A stretch of DNA of 64,000 nucleotides from Podospora bellae-mahoneyi (taxonomy: Eukaryota > Ascomycota > Sordariomycetes > Sordariales > Podosporaceae), in assembly GCF_035222275.1 (NCBI RefSeq), contig NW_026946359.1, forward strand, positions 5,642,001 through 5,706,000, in the 5' to 3' direction. Within the stretch, counting starts at the first letter, position 1; each line of letters begins with the position of its first letter. Shown one piece after another: positions 35,190-46,608 of this stretch. The notes beneath the pieces are model-generated. The model made no database searches and was not told the origin of the DNA. It was given only the letters and a program-made list of their open reading frames with translations. Position numbers and translations under genes: made by a program.

Positions 35190-36668
35190 TTTGGTGTAAA
35201 CAGATAGTATAGATGTGTGGTCAAGCGAGAGTCAATCCGTCTTCGTTTGGTTGCTCGCAACGGCGTGCAAACGGACGAACCAGGCAGGACAGATTGCGAT
35301 TAGGGCTGGCAATTCGCATCTCTTTGTGGTTTCTGGGGAAGAAAGCTTAACTTGTCGACGCCCGTCTCCAATGCAGGAGCGGTCTTCCAGGTTGTGCAGT
35401 CCTGCCAGAAAGACGGCGTTGCCTGGCACGTCGTGATGGCTGATGAAAGAGAGTCGGTGGTTTGTGGCGTCCAAGGGGATTTAAAGAAGTCACTGGACGG
35501 ACCTCTCAGGTTGTTGTTTGACGCTTGAAGATAGCATTGAGACTTGCAATACAGTTTAATCGGTTGAGAGTCCTAAGTTGTCTGGCCGCCCAATAGAAGC
35601 ACTCGTCTGTTACATCTTGCTCAACGGTCTGTTCCATCCCTTGACAGCCGTCAAAGTTGGAAGATGAAGTCGCTAGCTCATCACCTAGAGGAGCGCCATC
35701 CCACGCCATGCCCGTCACAGACCAATTCCGATCCCTAAATGCGTGACGAGGTTAATACCAGATCTTACAGGTCACATCTATAACGGGCGATCAAGCAAGT
35801 TCTCCAAAATAAACTTCTAGAGAGTTACATTTAGAAAAAAGGCCGTATCTACCACCTTAACACCTACCCAGGCCACAACTAGGCACTCACAGATAAGTCA
35901 CCTGCTAAAGCTAAGTAAGCTCACTACCCACCAAGGCCGATATATTACTTACAAATAACTTTATTTATTGACATTACTGCGGTATACCACATTACGTATA
36001 GTACCATTTCTACTATGTTTTTTATAATTGTAAATAATATTTATATATAATTTTATATATAAAAATATTTTACAATTAAAAAAAATTAAACTATATAATA
36101 AAAATAGACGAGTAATTATGCTTATGAGATATTAGTAGTATATATATATATGATATATAGTTAAATTTAAGAAAATGCAGTTGAAAAGCTATTATCTCTA
36201 CTTATACAATGGCGGGTAGGTAGTAAATGTACTGTAAAATTGGAAATCAACTCTCTGGATTTTTATTTTGGAAAACTTGCCTTATTGTCCGTTATACACA
36301 TCCATCCCATCCGGTATCTTACACCTACAACCCAAGTAGATCTGGTTGGTCTGGCTTCAGACAGACCGTGATCAAGACACCTACCTTACTGTATTGAGAA
36401 CCACCTCAATTGAGAACCCCAAAATAATCATGAAGCAACAAAGTAACAGGGCAATTCATAATGTGACCATCAAATTAACGGAGGGGGGGCAAGGTCTACG
36501 CCGCAACATGATGTCCAATTTTCTTGGCATCAACCAACACCCAACAGCTCCAACCTCCAACATTATCGCGTGGTCCATCATCGACAAACAGATTAAAACC
36601 GCCCGAGTTTCTCTCGAATTCTTGCATTGAGACATCTCCAACTAAGACATCATCGCTCTAGTCAAACA
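35190..36668. other. Intergenic region holding an AT-rich island
   Basis: A 70-codon minus-strand ATG frame at 35718-35506 could be a gene fragment; its product matches nothing I know. 35750-35940 is rich in TA dinucleotides and CTAAG/TTAAC words, and is followed by the AT island described separately. No intact gene is seen. Confidence 0.5.
35940..36250. repeat. AT-rich, possibly RIP-mutated island with a hairpin
   Basis: About 300 bp of very AT-rich, TpA-rich sequence in otherwise GC-moderate DNA. At 36026-36049 and 36054-36077 two 24-nt arms pair with 21 matches around a 4-nt loop. A TA-repeat follows at about 36139-36151. Sequence of this kind in Pezizomycotina usually marks old repeats altered by repeat-induced point mutation, or a miniature inverted-repeat element. 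No coding remnant can be read, so the origin is unproven. Confidence 0.55.
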
Positions 36669-37445
36669 ATGGCTCCGTTTTCCCTCCCCGCCGACACGGC
36701 CTTCCCCGCCGACAAAGCCGCCATCCTCCCCGCGCCTCTCCCAACCCCGTCTCACGGCGCCGGCGGCAGCTTCTCAATCGCGTGCTCAACACGCATCAAC
36801 GCGCCCCCGTTAAAATGTCTTGATATCGTCCGCAGACCGGCAGACTGTATGTCTCCATTATTCACCTTTTACAACACTCGACTGTGACGTCATGTTCTTC
36901 ATTGCGAACCATCTCTTGTATTTCATGATCACAGCTTGCCTCACCTCACCATTTATTTCACTTATTCTCAATCACGTACTAACGTCTCCCCAGACCCCTC
37001 CTGGAACCCCTTCTGCCGCCTCGTCAAAATCGACTCCCAACCCCCTTCCACCACCTCCTCCCCAGACCAATTCCACCTCGGCACAGTCTTCACCTTCGAC
37101 GTGCACTTCAACACCTCACCCAACTCCAAGCCATCCACCAAGTCTCAGGAGCGCGTCTCAATTTTGGAGGACATCGTCGACCCCACCAGCAAGAAGGTAA
37201 TCGGGCACAGGATTGGCTGGATCCAGATCGGTCCGCAGCCCGACTGGATGCTCAAGTGTGAGAGAATCCAGGAGTTTATCGAAGTTGAGGGGGCAGATGG
37301 GAAAGTGACGACGGAGTACAGAAACTGGGAGACGTTTTACGGGCTTTTGGCGGTTGTGGTCAAGTTGGCTGCGGGAGAGGGGGTCAGGAAGGGGTTTGAG
37401 GGGTGGATGGGGGGGTTGAAGAGGAAGGCGGAAGGGGGGAACTGA
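36669..37445 (+). CDS. SRPBCC (START/Bet v1-like) domain protein
   Basis: Exons 36669-36846 and 36994-37445, joined across a 147-nt intron (GTATGT donor, ACTAAC branch, CCCCAG acceptor), encode 209 residues. The pattern after the intron, DYPSWNPFCRLVKI followed by alternating strands (FTFDVHFN, RIGWIQIG) and a long C-terminal amphipathic helix (NWETFYGLLAVVVKLAAG), is that of fungal SRPBCC-fold proteins, which have a hydrophobic ligand cavity. There is no signal peptide or catalytic motif, so a lipid or small-ligand binding role is inference from the fold. Confidence 0.72.
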
Positions 37446-37556
37446 AAGAGCACCTTTGAGCCAGGGGCAGGGCAGGGTCAGGCCAAAGTATTCGCAGTCG
37501 ACTAGATAAACTTTAGCATTTCCTATCTTCAGCTCGACACCTTTGCCCCCGATCAA

Positions 37557-37989
37557 CTAGTTCACCATCAACGCCGGCGTTCCCTCAAAGTACACCACCA
37601 AAGGCGGCTCCTCCACCCCCAACCCAGCCCCGGCCTTCTTCAACGCCGCATGCGTGGGGCACTCGTTGTCATAATAATTCATATCATCCAAACTGGCAAA
37701 CTTCATGTTTGCCACAACGGTATACCCCTTCGATCTCTGATCCGGATTCGCGGTGCCGGCGCAGGCGTAGAGGATGTACGGCTTGCCGTCCTGTTCCCAC
37801 ATATATCATCAATCAGCCTCTCAACCAAACCCCTTTCGGACTTTTCCCGGGGGGAAGGGGGAAAAGAAAGAAGAAAACCTTCTTCTGCTCCTCAGCAAGC
37901 TTGTTGTACATCTCCACCAACTTCTTCTGGTTCGCCGGATCGGGGACCTTGAACATGGTCGTCCGGAAGATCTGCTGGCCTCTTGAACC

Positions 37990-37992
<3 letters not shown>
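37557..37992 (-). CDS. Stress-responsive A/B barrel (Dabb) domain protein
   Basis: Exons 37992-37879 and 37790-37557 encode 115 residues. The acceptor GGAACAG is good; the donor GTTTTC is weak, but the phase fits exactly and the joined protein is a complete Dabb-like ferredoxin-type barrel: TTMFKVPDPANQKKLVEMY, SKGYTVVANMKFASLDDMNYY, and the terminal strand PPLVVYFE. Members are small dimeric proteins; some are cyclases, others stress-induced proteins of unknown activity. No signal sequence is present. The ATG directly follows a (CAA)n tract in the transcript. Confidence 0.82.
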
Positions 37993-38026
<34 letters not shown>

Positions 38027-38027
38027 G
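37993..38027 (-). repeat. (CAA)11 tract immediately upstream of the Dabb start codon
   Basis: On the minus strand the 5' leader reads 11 CAA repeats ending directly at the ATG. CAA repeats are unstructured and are known to act as translation-enhancing leaders in other systems; here that role is inference. The tract could equally be a polymorphic microsatellite. Confidence 0.85.
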
Positions 38028-39045
38028 GCGTAGTGGCTGTGACTGCAGTGAAAATATTCCTATCGAAAAACCCCCTGTTTTTCCTGTGAGCTGCTCCAAG
38101 GGTGGAATTGATCCTCTGTTGAGTTGTGCTTCGTACTGGGTTATTATACCCTTTGTTGACCCCTATTCCGGCCTCCGCCCCCTTCCGCTCCGGCACCCAC
38201 ACCAAACCCGGCGGCTCGTCGTACTACAGGAACGCCGCCGAAAGAGCTGCCCGATTCATGGCAGGGTGCAAGCGGCGGTGGTGGCCGACAGCTCCCTCCT
38301 CCATGGACCAACAAGGTTTTCACCACCCCCCGCATTTCCCCCGATGTCGAATCATTCCAGCCTGTCGTGTCAAGGTGTCGTCGTGTAACCGCCTAACAAC
38401 CCACTAGCTCCAGACCAAAAACTGGTGATCAGAAAAGTTTCCAGGGAATAAAAGAAGACCGGTCTACGCCTCCGGATCTCCCCCATCTTCGACGTCCGCC
38501 CGCTGTCGAAAGTTGTCTGCTTCATGGCCAATGTCTCAGTTGACTGGTGGCTCCAAGGGCGGCCACAGTCAAGACTAGCTGACACCAAAAAAAAAAAAAA
38601 ACAAAAAAAAAGAAAAAGTGGAGGTCCGCCAGTCCCATTCACTGCATGAGTCAGATAACAAGTCAAAAATAAAGTCCTGATATCATCATTATTATTCATC
38701 ACCAACAACCAACAGCCAACCACCAACCACTAACATCAACTATCACGACTAAACACACACAACAAACAACAACAGCAAATAGATATCTCAGCAACACACG
38801 ACCCCCCAGACACCACCACCAACAACAACCAAAATAAAAGACTTTAATTCACTGTTAAATATTCACCAACCAGTCCCAATCCCCATCCACACACCAAAAA
38901 CTCCTCTTCCATGGTTTGATAACAATTCCACATTTATAGACAAAAAGAAGCCATGCTCGCCAGTCCCAAAAAAAGTCGCGCCTGTTCTCTGCTAAATGCT
39001 AGAAATACCCCCATGTTCCCCCGGCTCCCCATAAATAAGAGCAGT

Positions 39046-39114
<69 letters not shown>

Positions 39115-39130
39115 AAAATACTTAACAACA
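38028..39130. other. Intergenic region, Dabb promoter and histidine kinase 3' region
   Basis: 38580-38615 is an A-rich tract and 38690-38840 is CAA/ACC-rich low-complexity sequence. No coding frame with support. The right end contains the GAAA repeat listed separately. Confidence 0.5.
39049..39116. repeat. (GAAA)17 microsatellite
   Basis: About 17 perfect GAAA units beginning 14 nt beyond the stop codon of the histidine kinase, hence a (TTTC)n tract in its 3' UTR on the sense strand. Open frames through it encode only Lys/Glu/Arg or Phe/Leu/Ser repeats and are not genes. Confidence 0.95.
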
Positions 39131-42100
39131 TCATGTAACCTCCTCCCCATTCTCCTTCTTCTCCACCCCATTCCCATTCACCTGCGCAACAACAACCCTC
39201 ATTTTCTCCAACAACTCGGGCATCCTGTACGGCTTCACCAAAACATCATCACACCCCGCCTCCTTCGCCTCCAAAATCTGCTCCATCCGCGCATTCGCAC
39301 TCACAGCAATGATCGGTATCCTCCCCCCCTTGATCATCCCCTTCCGTTCCAGCTCCCGAATATGCCTCGTGCACGTCAGGCCATCCTGCACAGGCATCTC
39401 GATGTCCATCAGGATGACCGACAGGGAAAACTTCTTCTCGCTGCTGCTGCTCTCCCCCTCATCACTGCCCGAAAAAACAAACCGATCCGTCTTCCTCAAC
39501 TTGTCCAGGCACTCCACCCCGTGATTGGCCACATCGACATTGAAACCCATGTTCACCAACCCTCGACGAGTAATAAGCTGATTGATCAGGTTATCCTCCA
39601 CGACCAGAATCCCGCTGATCGTTGGCGGAGGGGTAGACAGGCTGTTGGTTGACGGAATAAAAGTAGTCGACAACCCTGACGGAAACAACGGCGGGGTGCT
39701 GACCTCGCTCCCCGTAGATGGGGTAATCGGACTAGGCCTCGAAGCACTCCCCCCCGGAGTGATGACCGTCGATTCACTCGGCGAGCCCCCATTCGCCGCC
39801 CGTCTACTGGCCGAGTTGCCGATGCCGTTCACCTTCCCACTCAGCTTAAGAGCAGACATCTTGCTTGCCGCCAGCGCCGCCGCCTCGGCTTCTTGTCTCG
39901 CTTCCTCGCTGGGGATGGAAGCCTCGATGTAAAAGACAAACGTGCTGCCCACCCCCGGCTGGCTGGCAACACCTATCGCCCCGTTTTGAAGCTCCGTCAG
40001 CCGGCGGCTGATAAACAGTCCCAAACCTGACCCGCCGTACTTGACGTGGGTGCGACTGGAGGCTTGGACAAAGCGCTTGAAGAGGCTCTTCTTCTCCTCA
40101 TCGGTAAGACCTTGTCCCGTGTCCTTGACCTCGAACATGACAAACACTGGTTTCCCGCGGGTGCAGGGAGCAGGGTTGGACGGGTCATGTCCAAAGTAGT
40201 CCTCCTCCGACCGAGGGATAAACTGAACCTTACTAGAGCTCGCCGCCTCCGTCGGTCGGGTAAGACTGGCGCTGATGGCCACCGACACATTTCTCGTTGG
40301 TCCTGTCTTAGTGAACTTGAGAGCATTGGTAAGAAGATTGATGAGAACCTGCTTCAGCCTTGACGGATCAAAGTCCAGATACTTGATCCCGAGATCGCGG
40401 TAAGACTGGTCGACCACCATGCTCAGATTGATATCCACCCTGCGAGCCTCAATCTCAAACATTTTGAGCGCTTCTTGAACCATGAGAATCGGGTTGACCG
40501 TGATGGGCGTGATGGCAAGCAATTTCGAGTCGAGCTTCGACATGGTAAGAATATCGTCCACAATCCTCTTCTGATGCTGGGCACATCCGACAATGGTCTC
40601 GGCACTATCGATGCTGCTCTCGATGAGGCCAATCACATCTGTGCTACAGTCCTCACTAATGTCTGTGTTCAGCGACAGCCCATCGCGAGACTCGGGTCTG
40701 GGAAGAGTCGCACAGGCTGCAGAGCCGCAAGGTGGGTTGCTGACCAGTTCCTGGACCCTCGCAAGCGTGGCGATGATGGCATCTGCGCAGTGGACGATCG
40801 CGCTTAGCGGATTCCGCATCTCGTGTGAAGTCATATCGATAAAGTTTTCCTGCTGTCGCTTCGACTCAATCGCCTCCTCCTTTCTCTTCTTCTCCATGTC
40901 AAGCTGCCACTTCTGCAATGAAACATCGCTCAGACAGCCCGTGAAGCTTTGGATCTGCCCCTCTGTCGTCCGCACCGGCATCAAAGTAGCCTGCACCCAA
41001 CGGTTCGGCACAATGACCTTGTGGCCAGCCCCGTCGTCGGCCGTCCACGCCGTCTTCAAGCGAACCTCCACATTCTGCACCTTGTCCTGCCTCAGCATCG
41101 TCTCAATCTTCTCGCTAATCTGCAGGTGATCATCCTCACACACACAATCCTTCCAGGGCCGAAGCTCGACCTCAGACGGGTCAACCTTCTCGAGTCCGCA
41201 CATCTCAAAGAAGACATTATTGGCCCCTAGTAGCTTCCCCTCCAGATCCATGTCATAAAGCCCAACCGTTGCAAACTCGGCCATCCTCTTCAAGTTCTCC
41301 GCCTGCTGAGCCCGTCTGACCGCCTCCTCAGCAGCCCTCTTGTGCGCAGTAACGTCCGTAAGGCAGGTCAATACCCTCAGAATGCTCCCATCCACCGCCC
41401 TCTCCGCCCTCGCGGCAGCAAGAACATGCCTCTCCTTCAAATCCTCCACCGACGACAGATCCAGCCCCGCCTTCTCAAAACTCGGCGACGTCCTCGTCAG
41501 CGGCGCCTCCAAATTGGCCTGCTGCTTCACCCTAAACTCAAACTCGACGTTGTTCACCGACTTGAGCCTGTCATACTGTGACACAAGCATCTGTCTGTCC
41601 TCCTCCACAATGCACGCCAAGAACCCAGCGCTCTTCACCGGACCCGTCCCAGGATACCCTGTAATCTTATACCAGGCATCATTGGCAAAAGTGATGTTTC
41701 CCTCCGGATCTCCAAAGCACATGCCCACCGGCACGAACTCAGCCACGGCTTCAAACATTTGAATCGACTCGTTTGCTTCCTTGGTCTGAACCGCAAGTTT
41801 CTCCTTGAGCATAGCCTGATCATACGCAGCTTGCTCAGCAGCGTTGCGGCCCCGTCTCGCTTCCTCCTCCAACAACACAATCGATGCCAGAGATGTCGCG
41901 AGCTTCTGGTTCAGTAACGAAATGTACTGCCTATAATCGTTGTCGTACGGGCGCCGGGGATTCAGCCCCAGAAAGAGAAGGCCCATGACATTCTCCTTCT
42001 TGGTAGGTCGGATCGGACAGATGACGGCCGCTCGGCAGGGGTCGTCGTTGAATCCCCTCCACTGCAGACCCTCCAGCAGATGTGTTGGCAGACTCTCATT

Positions 42101-43620
42101 ATGCGTCTGTAACAAGAGCGGGTGGGGTGCCTTGAGCGCTTCTCTGAAGGCCGCCGCAAGTCCGTCATCACTCATGCGCAAGCTGATCGTGTGCGGAGCA
42201 ATAGGATGCTCCTCGGGCACACCCAATGCCCCTTCCAACCGGCAAATTTTGGAAGGTCCCAGGCTAGGAGAAGGGGGGGCAGAAGAAGCTTCGGGGTCCT
42301 CGTCAACACTGTAGAGAATCGCCAGCGGAATGTCGTACTGAGGGTCAACCGCCTTGAGCTGCTCGATCGTCTTCTCCCAATAACTCTTGACGTCCCTCGC
42401 TGTGATCAAAACCTCGCCCAAATCAATCAGCATCTTCATCCGCCGTTCCCACAACCTCATACTCGTCGTCTCGGCCACGGCATGCATGAATCCCAAATAC
42501 TCATTGTTTTCAACAACGGGTATAAGCGACCACTTGAGATACGTCTCCTCCTGCCAGTGCGGACCGTCCTCCACCTCGGCCTCGCGCTCAATGAAGAACC
42601 TCCACTCGTCCTCCACAACGCCTTTTTGCTTAAGGCTAAAGCTCCGCATCGTATCCTTGAGCATCTTTCCTGCCTCGTGCCAAGCGTCATCCACAGACAT
42701 TCCCAGCATTTCCGGGTGCCGAGAACCGCACAGTTTGCTATAGGCTTCGTTATAAATCATGGTGTACTCCGGACCCCAATACAGTGCTATTGGCCGACTG
42801 TCGACGAGGATTTGGTTGAAGGTCTGCTCCAGTCTCGAAGACCAGCTCTTCTGAGGCCCAAGTGGGGTTGCGGCCCAGTTCACACTGTCGATTACATCTC
42901 CGAAAAACGGCTCCTCTGGAATTGCACGTCAGCCTATGTTCTGTATCAAAACATAAAAGAACTTTTACCTGGGTCGATATCGGGCAGAATCCATCCTGGG
43001 TCTGAGGCGGACCGTTCCAGAGACAAAGACTGAACGGTTTCAGCGCGCAAAGCCAGCCGGTCTTTTGTAGTAGTCTGAACCACGGCAGATGTAGATCTAG
43101 TCCGGTTATCCAGCGCATGTACCGGTCGAGCCGGTGAGGCCGGTGCGGAGGGGGGTCTTTCCGATGCTATCTCGATAACAGTATCCGTCTCCGCAAATTC
43201 AACAGGCGGCCTCGTGCGCCGAGGCGTCGGTTCCGCAATGCTTTTGTCTGGCCCAGGGCCAGGGGTCGTCGACTCGACTCGTATTGTGGGCGGTACGGGC
43301 CTGGAGGGTGGTTTCGCCTGCTCGTTTGCGCCCACTACCACCATCTCTTCATTTACTACTGCTCTCGTCCAGTACGTGTCGGAGTAAGAAAGTGACGGCC
43401 CGGCGGTTGTTGCCGTCGAGCCGCCCGAGATCCATTCCCATAGAGGGGCATTGTCTTCCTTTGCGGCTGTTACAAGCTCGAGGAGGCCCGGGTGTTCCCC
43501 AAAGGCCGGGTTCGTGTAGACGACAGTGGGCGGGTGAGGGATGAGGGCGACAATGAACGAAGGTCTCGGGTCGGCCTCTAGCAGATCGATAATGCTCGTC
43601 TCCAAGAAAGAGGAGCGCAT
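39131..43620 (-). CDS. Hybrid histidine kinase (PAS/GAF-HisKA-HATPase-REC)
   Basis: Exons 43620-42969 and 42915-39131, with a 53-nt intron (GTAAAA, TTCCAG), encode 1478 residues. Residues ~1-215 are a Pro/Thr-rich extension. A PAS-like domain starts near 229 (ALYWGPEYTMIYNEAY), a GAF-like region follows to about 600, then two PAS domains (VPVGMCFGDPEGNITFAND near 610; ATVGLYDMDLEGKLLGANN near 770). The phosphoacceptor is the His of SHEMRNP near 915. The ATPase N-box is LLTNALKF (about 1075) and the G1 box DTGQGL (about 1150). The receiver domain has its Asp in ILMDIEMP near 1386 and Lys in VKPY near 1445. All catalytic residues are intact. It should feed a phosphorelay via an HPt protein. There is no membrane span, so it is cytosolic; the signal is unknown. 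Confidence 0.95.
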
Positions 43621-45009
43621 GGCTGTGTTCTCAAGGTCGGAAGTGTTGTGTAAGTGGCGGGTGGGATGCGGGTAAAGAGAATCAGCTTTCGCGATGGAAG
43701 GAGAAAAATGGACGGCCGTATGGGCGGATTGGCAGGGCGCAATGCATTATCTGTTGCTGACGTATGGTGTTGTTTTCCAATGCGACACGCGAGTGTAGAG
43801 GTTGGGGGAAATCGCAACCAGAGATCAGGAAATCGAGGTTGACGTGCAACCCGAATCGAGTTTGCCAGGTGACCAAGAGTATGCGGCGAGGCGGGGGGGG
43901 GTAGCTCAGCTGCTGTTGGTTAGGAGAGGGAACAAAAGAGCGTTGAGCAGTTCAGAAGAAAGGCCTTTTTTCCATCCCTACACCAGTGTCCGTCTTTTCG
44001 GGCCGGCCTGGCTTGTTGACGAGAAATGTGAGGTGTGCTGAAGCAACAATCGTGGGGAGGTGGGATGTGGAGGACCGGTTTCCGTCGATCTTTGTTTCCA
44101 GACCGCGGCCGAACCGGCGCTGAGTGGGCGGCTGGTTCGCCCGCCCCTCCGTCCGCCGCACATCTTCAGTGGGTGTTCAGCAGCGTAATCCGCTAACGTC
44201 TACTTTGGGAGTGGTGGCACTTGGCAATATCACCAGACATTGCAGAATTTGTGGTCAGCATGCATCCAAAAATCCCGACATTCCCAGAAATTTTGCGGTT
44301 GACTGATACCAGCAGCACTGGGTTACCAGGTCGACTCACCGAACTTTCTAGTGGAGATGCAACCGCTCCGTCTTTATCAGGACCCCTAATGGGCAAGACT
44401 TTGACAACACAGGCATTCCCATTCATCAGTATCCAACAAGGTGAAGCACCCGGCGCCGTCCTAGGATGTTGGCATCATTGTTGGGAAAACAGCCTCCTCC
44501 ACCACGCTACACCCGACAGCGGGCAGCATTACCCGTCCCCATGGTGCTTGCTTGCGGAGGGCCAATGAGGGGTTCTACACATCACACTATTTTTATTCTG
44601 TGACATGCCCATCTCGATACGATAGGCCAACCCGACAATCCCATGCATGTCACTGTCAAATCTGCATCTTTGGGCCCCAATTGACAGCAATCACAGCGGG
44701 ACCTTTCCGGCCCGGCCTCAGGGGGGAGGCGGTCTGTCGAGCCATGTGTGAAGAGATGTGAACGAAGACAGCAAGGGTTCAGAGGAGGACACTTGTTAAA
44801 TGGGGATCACCACTTCTGAAGACGCCCGGTGGCTTAATCGCATCTTCTTTCCTACTTCAACTGCAAGCTGGTAGATGCCCCCGAGTTACCTGGTTGCCCT
44901 GGTCTAGCAATCAATGCTTGATTAGATAGGTAAGAGAGATCATGATGCTGCCCCTCATTCTCGGTGCATCTTTTTTTCTCACCACCCCGCAGCTGACCAC
45001 GATGACGCC
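43621..45009. other. Intergenic region upstream of the histidine kinase
   Basis: This contains the kinase promoter at the left and the ade1 3' region at the right. Open frames are short and without motifs. A G-rich stretch at 43893-43905 followed by GTAGCTCAGCTG resembles the start of a tRNA but does not fold as one (see rejected items). Confidence 0.5.
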
Positions 45010-45930
45010 TTACCCCTGAAGAGCCTCTTGCAATGTCTTGCCAGTCAGACGTTTGAAAGCATCCAAATACCTCTCGCTGGTGGACTGAGCAATATCAGCA
45101 GGCATCTCAACACCATCCTTGCCCTTGAGCCCCTCCTTGGTCAACCAATTTCTCAAAAACTGCTTGTCGAAGCTGTCCTGGTCCCGGCCAACCTCATATT
45201 CATCCGCAGGCCAGAAGCGCGAGCTGTCGGGTGTGAGAACCTCGTCAATGAGGACAATCTCATCTGTCTCCTCGTCCAGACCAAACTCAAACTTGGTGTC
45301 GGCAATGATAATCCCCCGCTCAGCCGCATAGGCCGCACCGGCCTTGTAGACCTTCAACGCCAGAGCCTCGATGCGTGCAGCGTACTTCTCTCCAACGATC
45401 TTGGCCGCCTGCTCGGGGGTGATGTTCTCGTCATGCTGGCCCAGCTCGGCCTTGGTGCTGGGGGTGTAGATGGGCTCCGGGAAGGGGGAGCATTGCTGGA
45501 GGCCGGCAGGCACGGCCAGTCCGTGTACCGTGCCCGACTTCTTGTACTCGTTCCACGCGCTTCCCGTGATGTAGCCACGCACAATGGCCTCGACAGGGAA
45601 TACCTTGAGCTTGCGAACCTGCATGCTGCGGCCGCGCACCAGCTCCTTGTCGGCATCGCCGAGGTTGGCAGGAGGGTCCAGGGTGATGAAGTGAGTCTTG
45701 AGATCCGGGATCCGCTCCTGGAGTACCTTAAACCAGTGGGCCGAGATGTTGGTGAGAACAGCGCCCTTGAGGGGCACCCCGTTGGCCATGATGACGTCGT
45801 AGGCTGAGATGCGGTCCGTTGTTACGAACAACAGCGTCTTATCGTCGACATTGTAAAGATCCCGCACCTTGCCGCTGGCAAGCTTGGCCAGGGAGCTGAG
45901 CTCAATGTTTGTCACCACAGGGATCGACAT
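45010..45930 (-). CDS. ade1: Phosphoribosylaminoimidazole-succinocarboxamide synthase (SAICAR synthetase)
   Basis: A single exon of 306 residues, the normal length for the fungal monofunctional enzyme. It ligates aspartate to CAIR with ATP to make SAICAR in de novo purine synthesis, in the cytosol. Visible family signatures are ASGKVRDLYNVDDKTLLFV (ATP-binding lobe), DRISAYDVIMANGVPLKG, VRGYITGSAWNEYKKSGTV, IIIADTKFEFG and IDEVLTPDSSRFWPADEY. The start is the first ATG, 30 nt upstream of the conserved N-terminal strand. A TGACTC element lies 43 bp upstream. Confidence 0.97.
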   Translation of the reverse strand: MSIPVVTNIELSSLAKLASGKVRDLYNVDDKTLLFVTTDRISAYDVIMANGVPLKGAVLTNISAHWFKVLQERIPDLKTHFITLDPPANLGDADKELVRGRSMQVRKLKVFPVEAIVRGYITGSAWNEYKKSGTVHGLAVPAGLQQCSPFPEPIYTPSTKAELGQHDENITPEQAAKIVGEKYAARIEALALKVYKAGAAYAAERGIIIADTKFEFGLDEETDEIVLIDEVLTPDSSRFWPADEYEVGRDQDSFDKQFLRNWLTKEGLKGKDGVEMPADIAQSTSERYLDAFKRLTGKTLQEALQG

Positions 45931-45972
45931 GCTGTACTGTGTGATGTTGTCTGATGACTGCTGCTGTGGTGG

Positions 45973-45978
45973 TGACTC
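45973..45978 (+). promoter_or_regulatory. Candidate Gcn4/CPC1 (TGACTC) site upstream of ade1
   Basis: TGACTC is the half-palindromic core bound by Gcn4-type bZIP activators, which control amino acid and purine genes in yeast and Neurospora. It sits 43 bp before the ATG, so it may be in the 5' UTR rather than the promoter. A 6-bp match is weak on its own. Confidence 0.3.
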
Positions 45979-46574
45979 GAACCCTGTTTTTTTCGATGTA
46001 GTGTAAAGTTGCGAGTAAGTCAGTAAGTTCTTTGCCCAATCAGACCAGCGAAAATGTGTGTGTGTTATGCCCCAATCCGATGTTCGGTGCGGTGTTTTTT
46101 CTGATTAACCGGGCCCGGTCTTAGAGCAGAGGTGGTGGAAGGTGGGGCCGAGCCGGCACCTCCCGCACGCACATATCGGATCACTACCGGTGCTGGCCAA
46201 TCTGTAGTCTTCATGTCTGATGATCTGGTATCGGTTCTTCTGATGCTACTCTTGAGTCTTTGGATTTCTCGATGAAACCTTCGTCGTGGATCTACCTTTC
46301 TCTTGACATGTGACTTTGATAGTAGCACTTGCAATTAGCTTTGCGCTTTGCTCAGGCCGACGGTTACTGAGACCGACTTACAGGCGCAAAGACTGTCCTG
46401 CATACTCCATAAACTTCACGTGATATCTGGTAAATTATATGTACAGTAGAGACACAGAATTATCCCTTACGTCAAGATACGAGTAAAATGGATGACAAGC
46501 CCCCACGAATTGCATCGCTCGATTTTGCCCTCAGGTGAGCGGGTTTCGGCAGACACATGTTGGCCCAGAGTTGG

Positions 46575-46608
46575 GCCAAGTTGCTGGGCCTGAGCTGGGC
46601 AACTTGGC
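46575..46608. repeat. Perfect inverted repeat (hairpin)
   Basis: GCCAAGTTGC at 46575-46584 and its exact complement GCAACTTGGC at 46599-46608 enclose a 14-nt loop that itself contains CTGGGC-like repeats. It could be a transcription factor operator or a transcript hairpin; nothing decides. Confidence 0.6.

Noticed and set aside
35506-35718. 70-codon minus-strand frame upstream of the Pro-rich gene
   Set aside because: Has an ATG but no motif, no splice link to the downstream gene and borders the decayed AT-rich region; at most a fragment.
39044-39652. Lys/Glu repeat open frame leading into a 200-codon plus frame
   Set aside because: It combines the GAAA microsatellite and the antisense of the kinase receiver domain.
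42122-43033. 303-codon plus-strand open frame
   Set aside because: Antisense to the histidine kinase, whose domains are intact on the other strand.
43893-43965. tRNA-like 5' sequence GGGGTAGCTCAGCTG
   Set aside because: No matching acceptor arm, anticodon stem or GTTCRANYC T-loop at the right spacing.
45028-45807. 259-codon plus-strand open frame
   Set aside because: Antisense to ade1.
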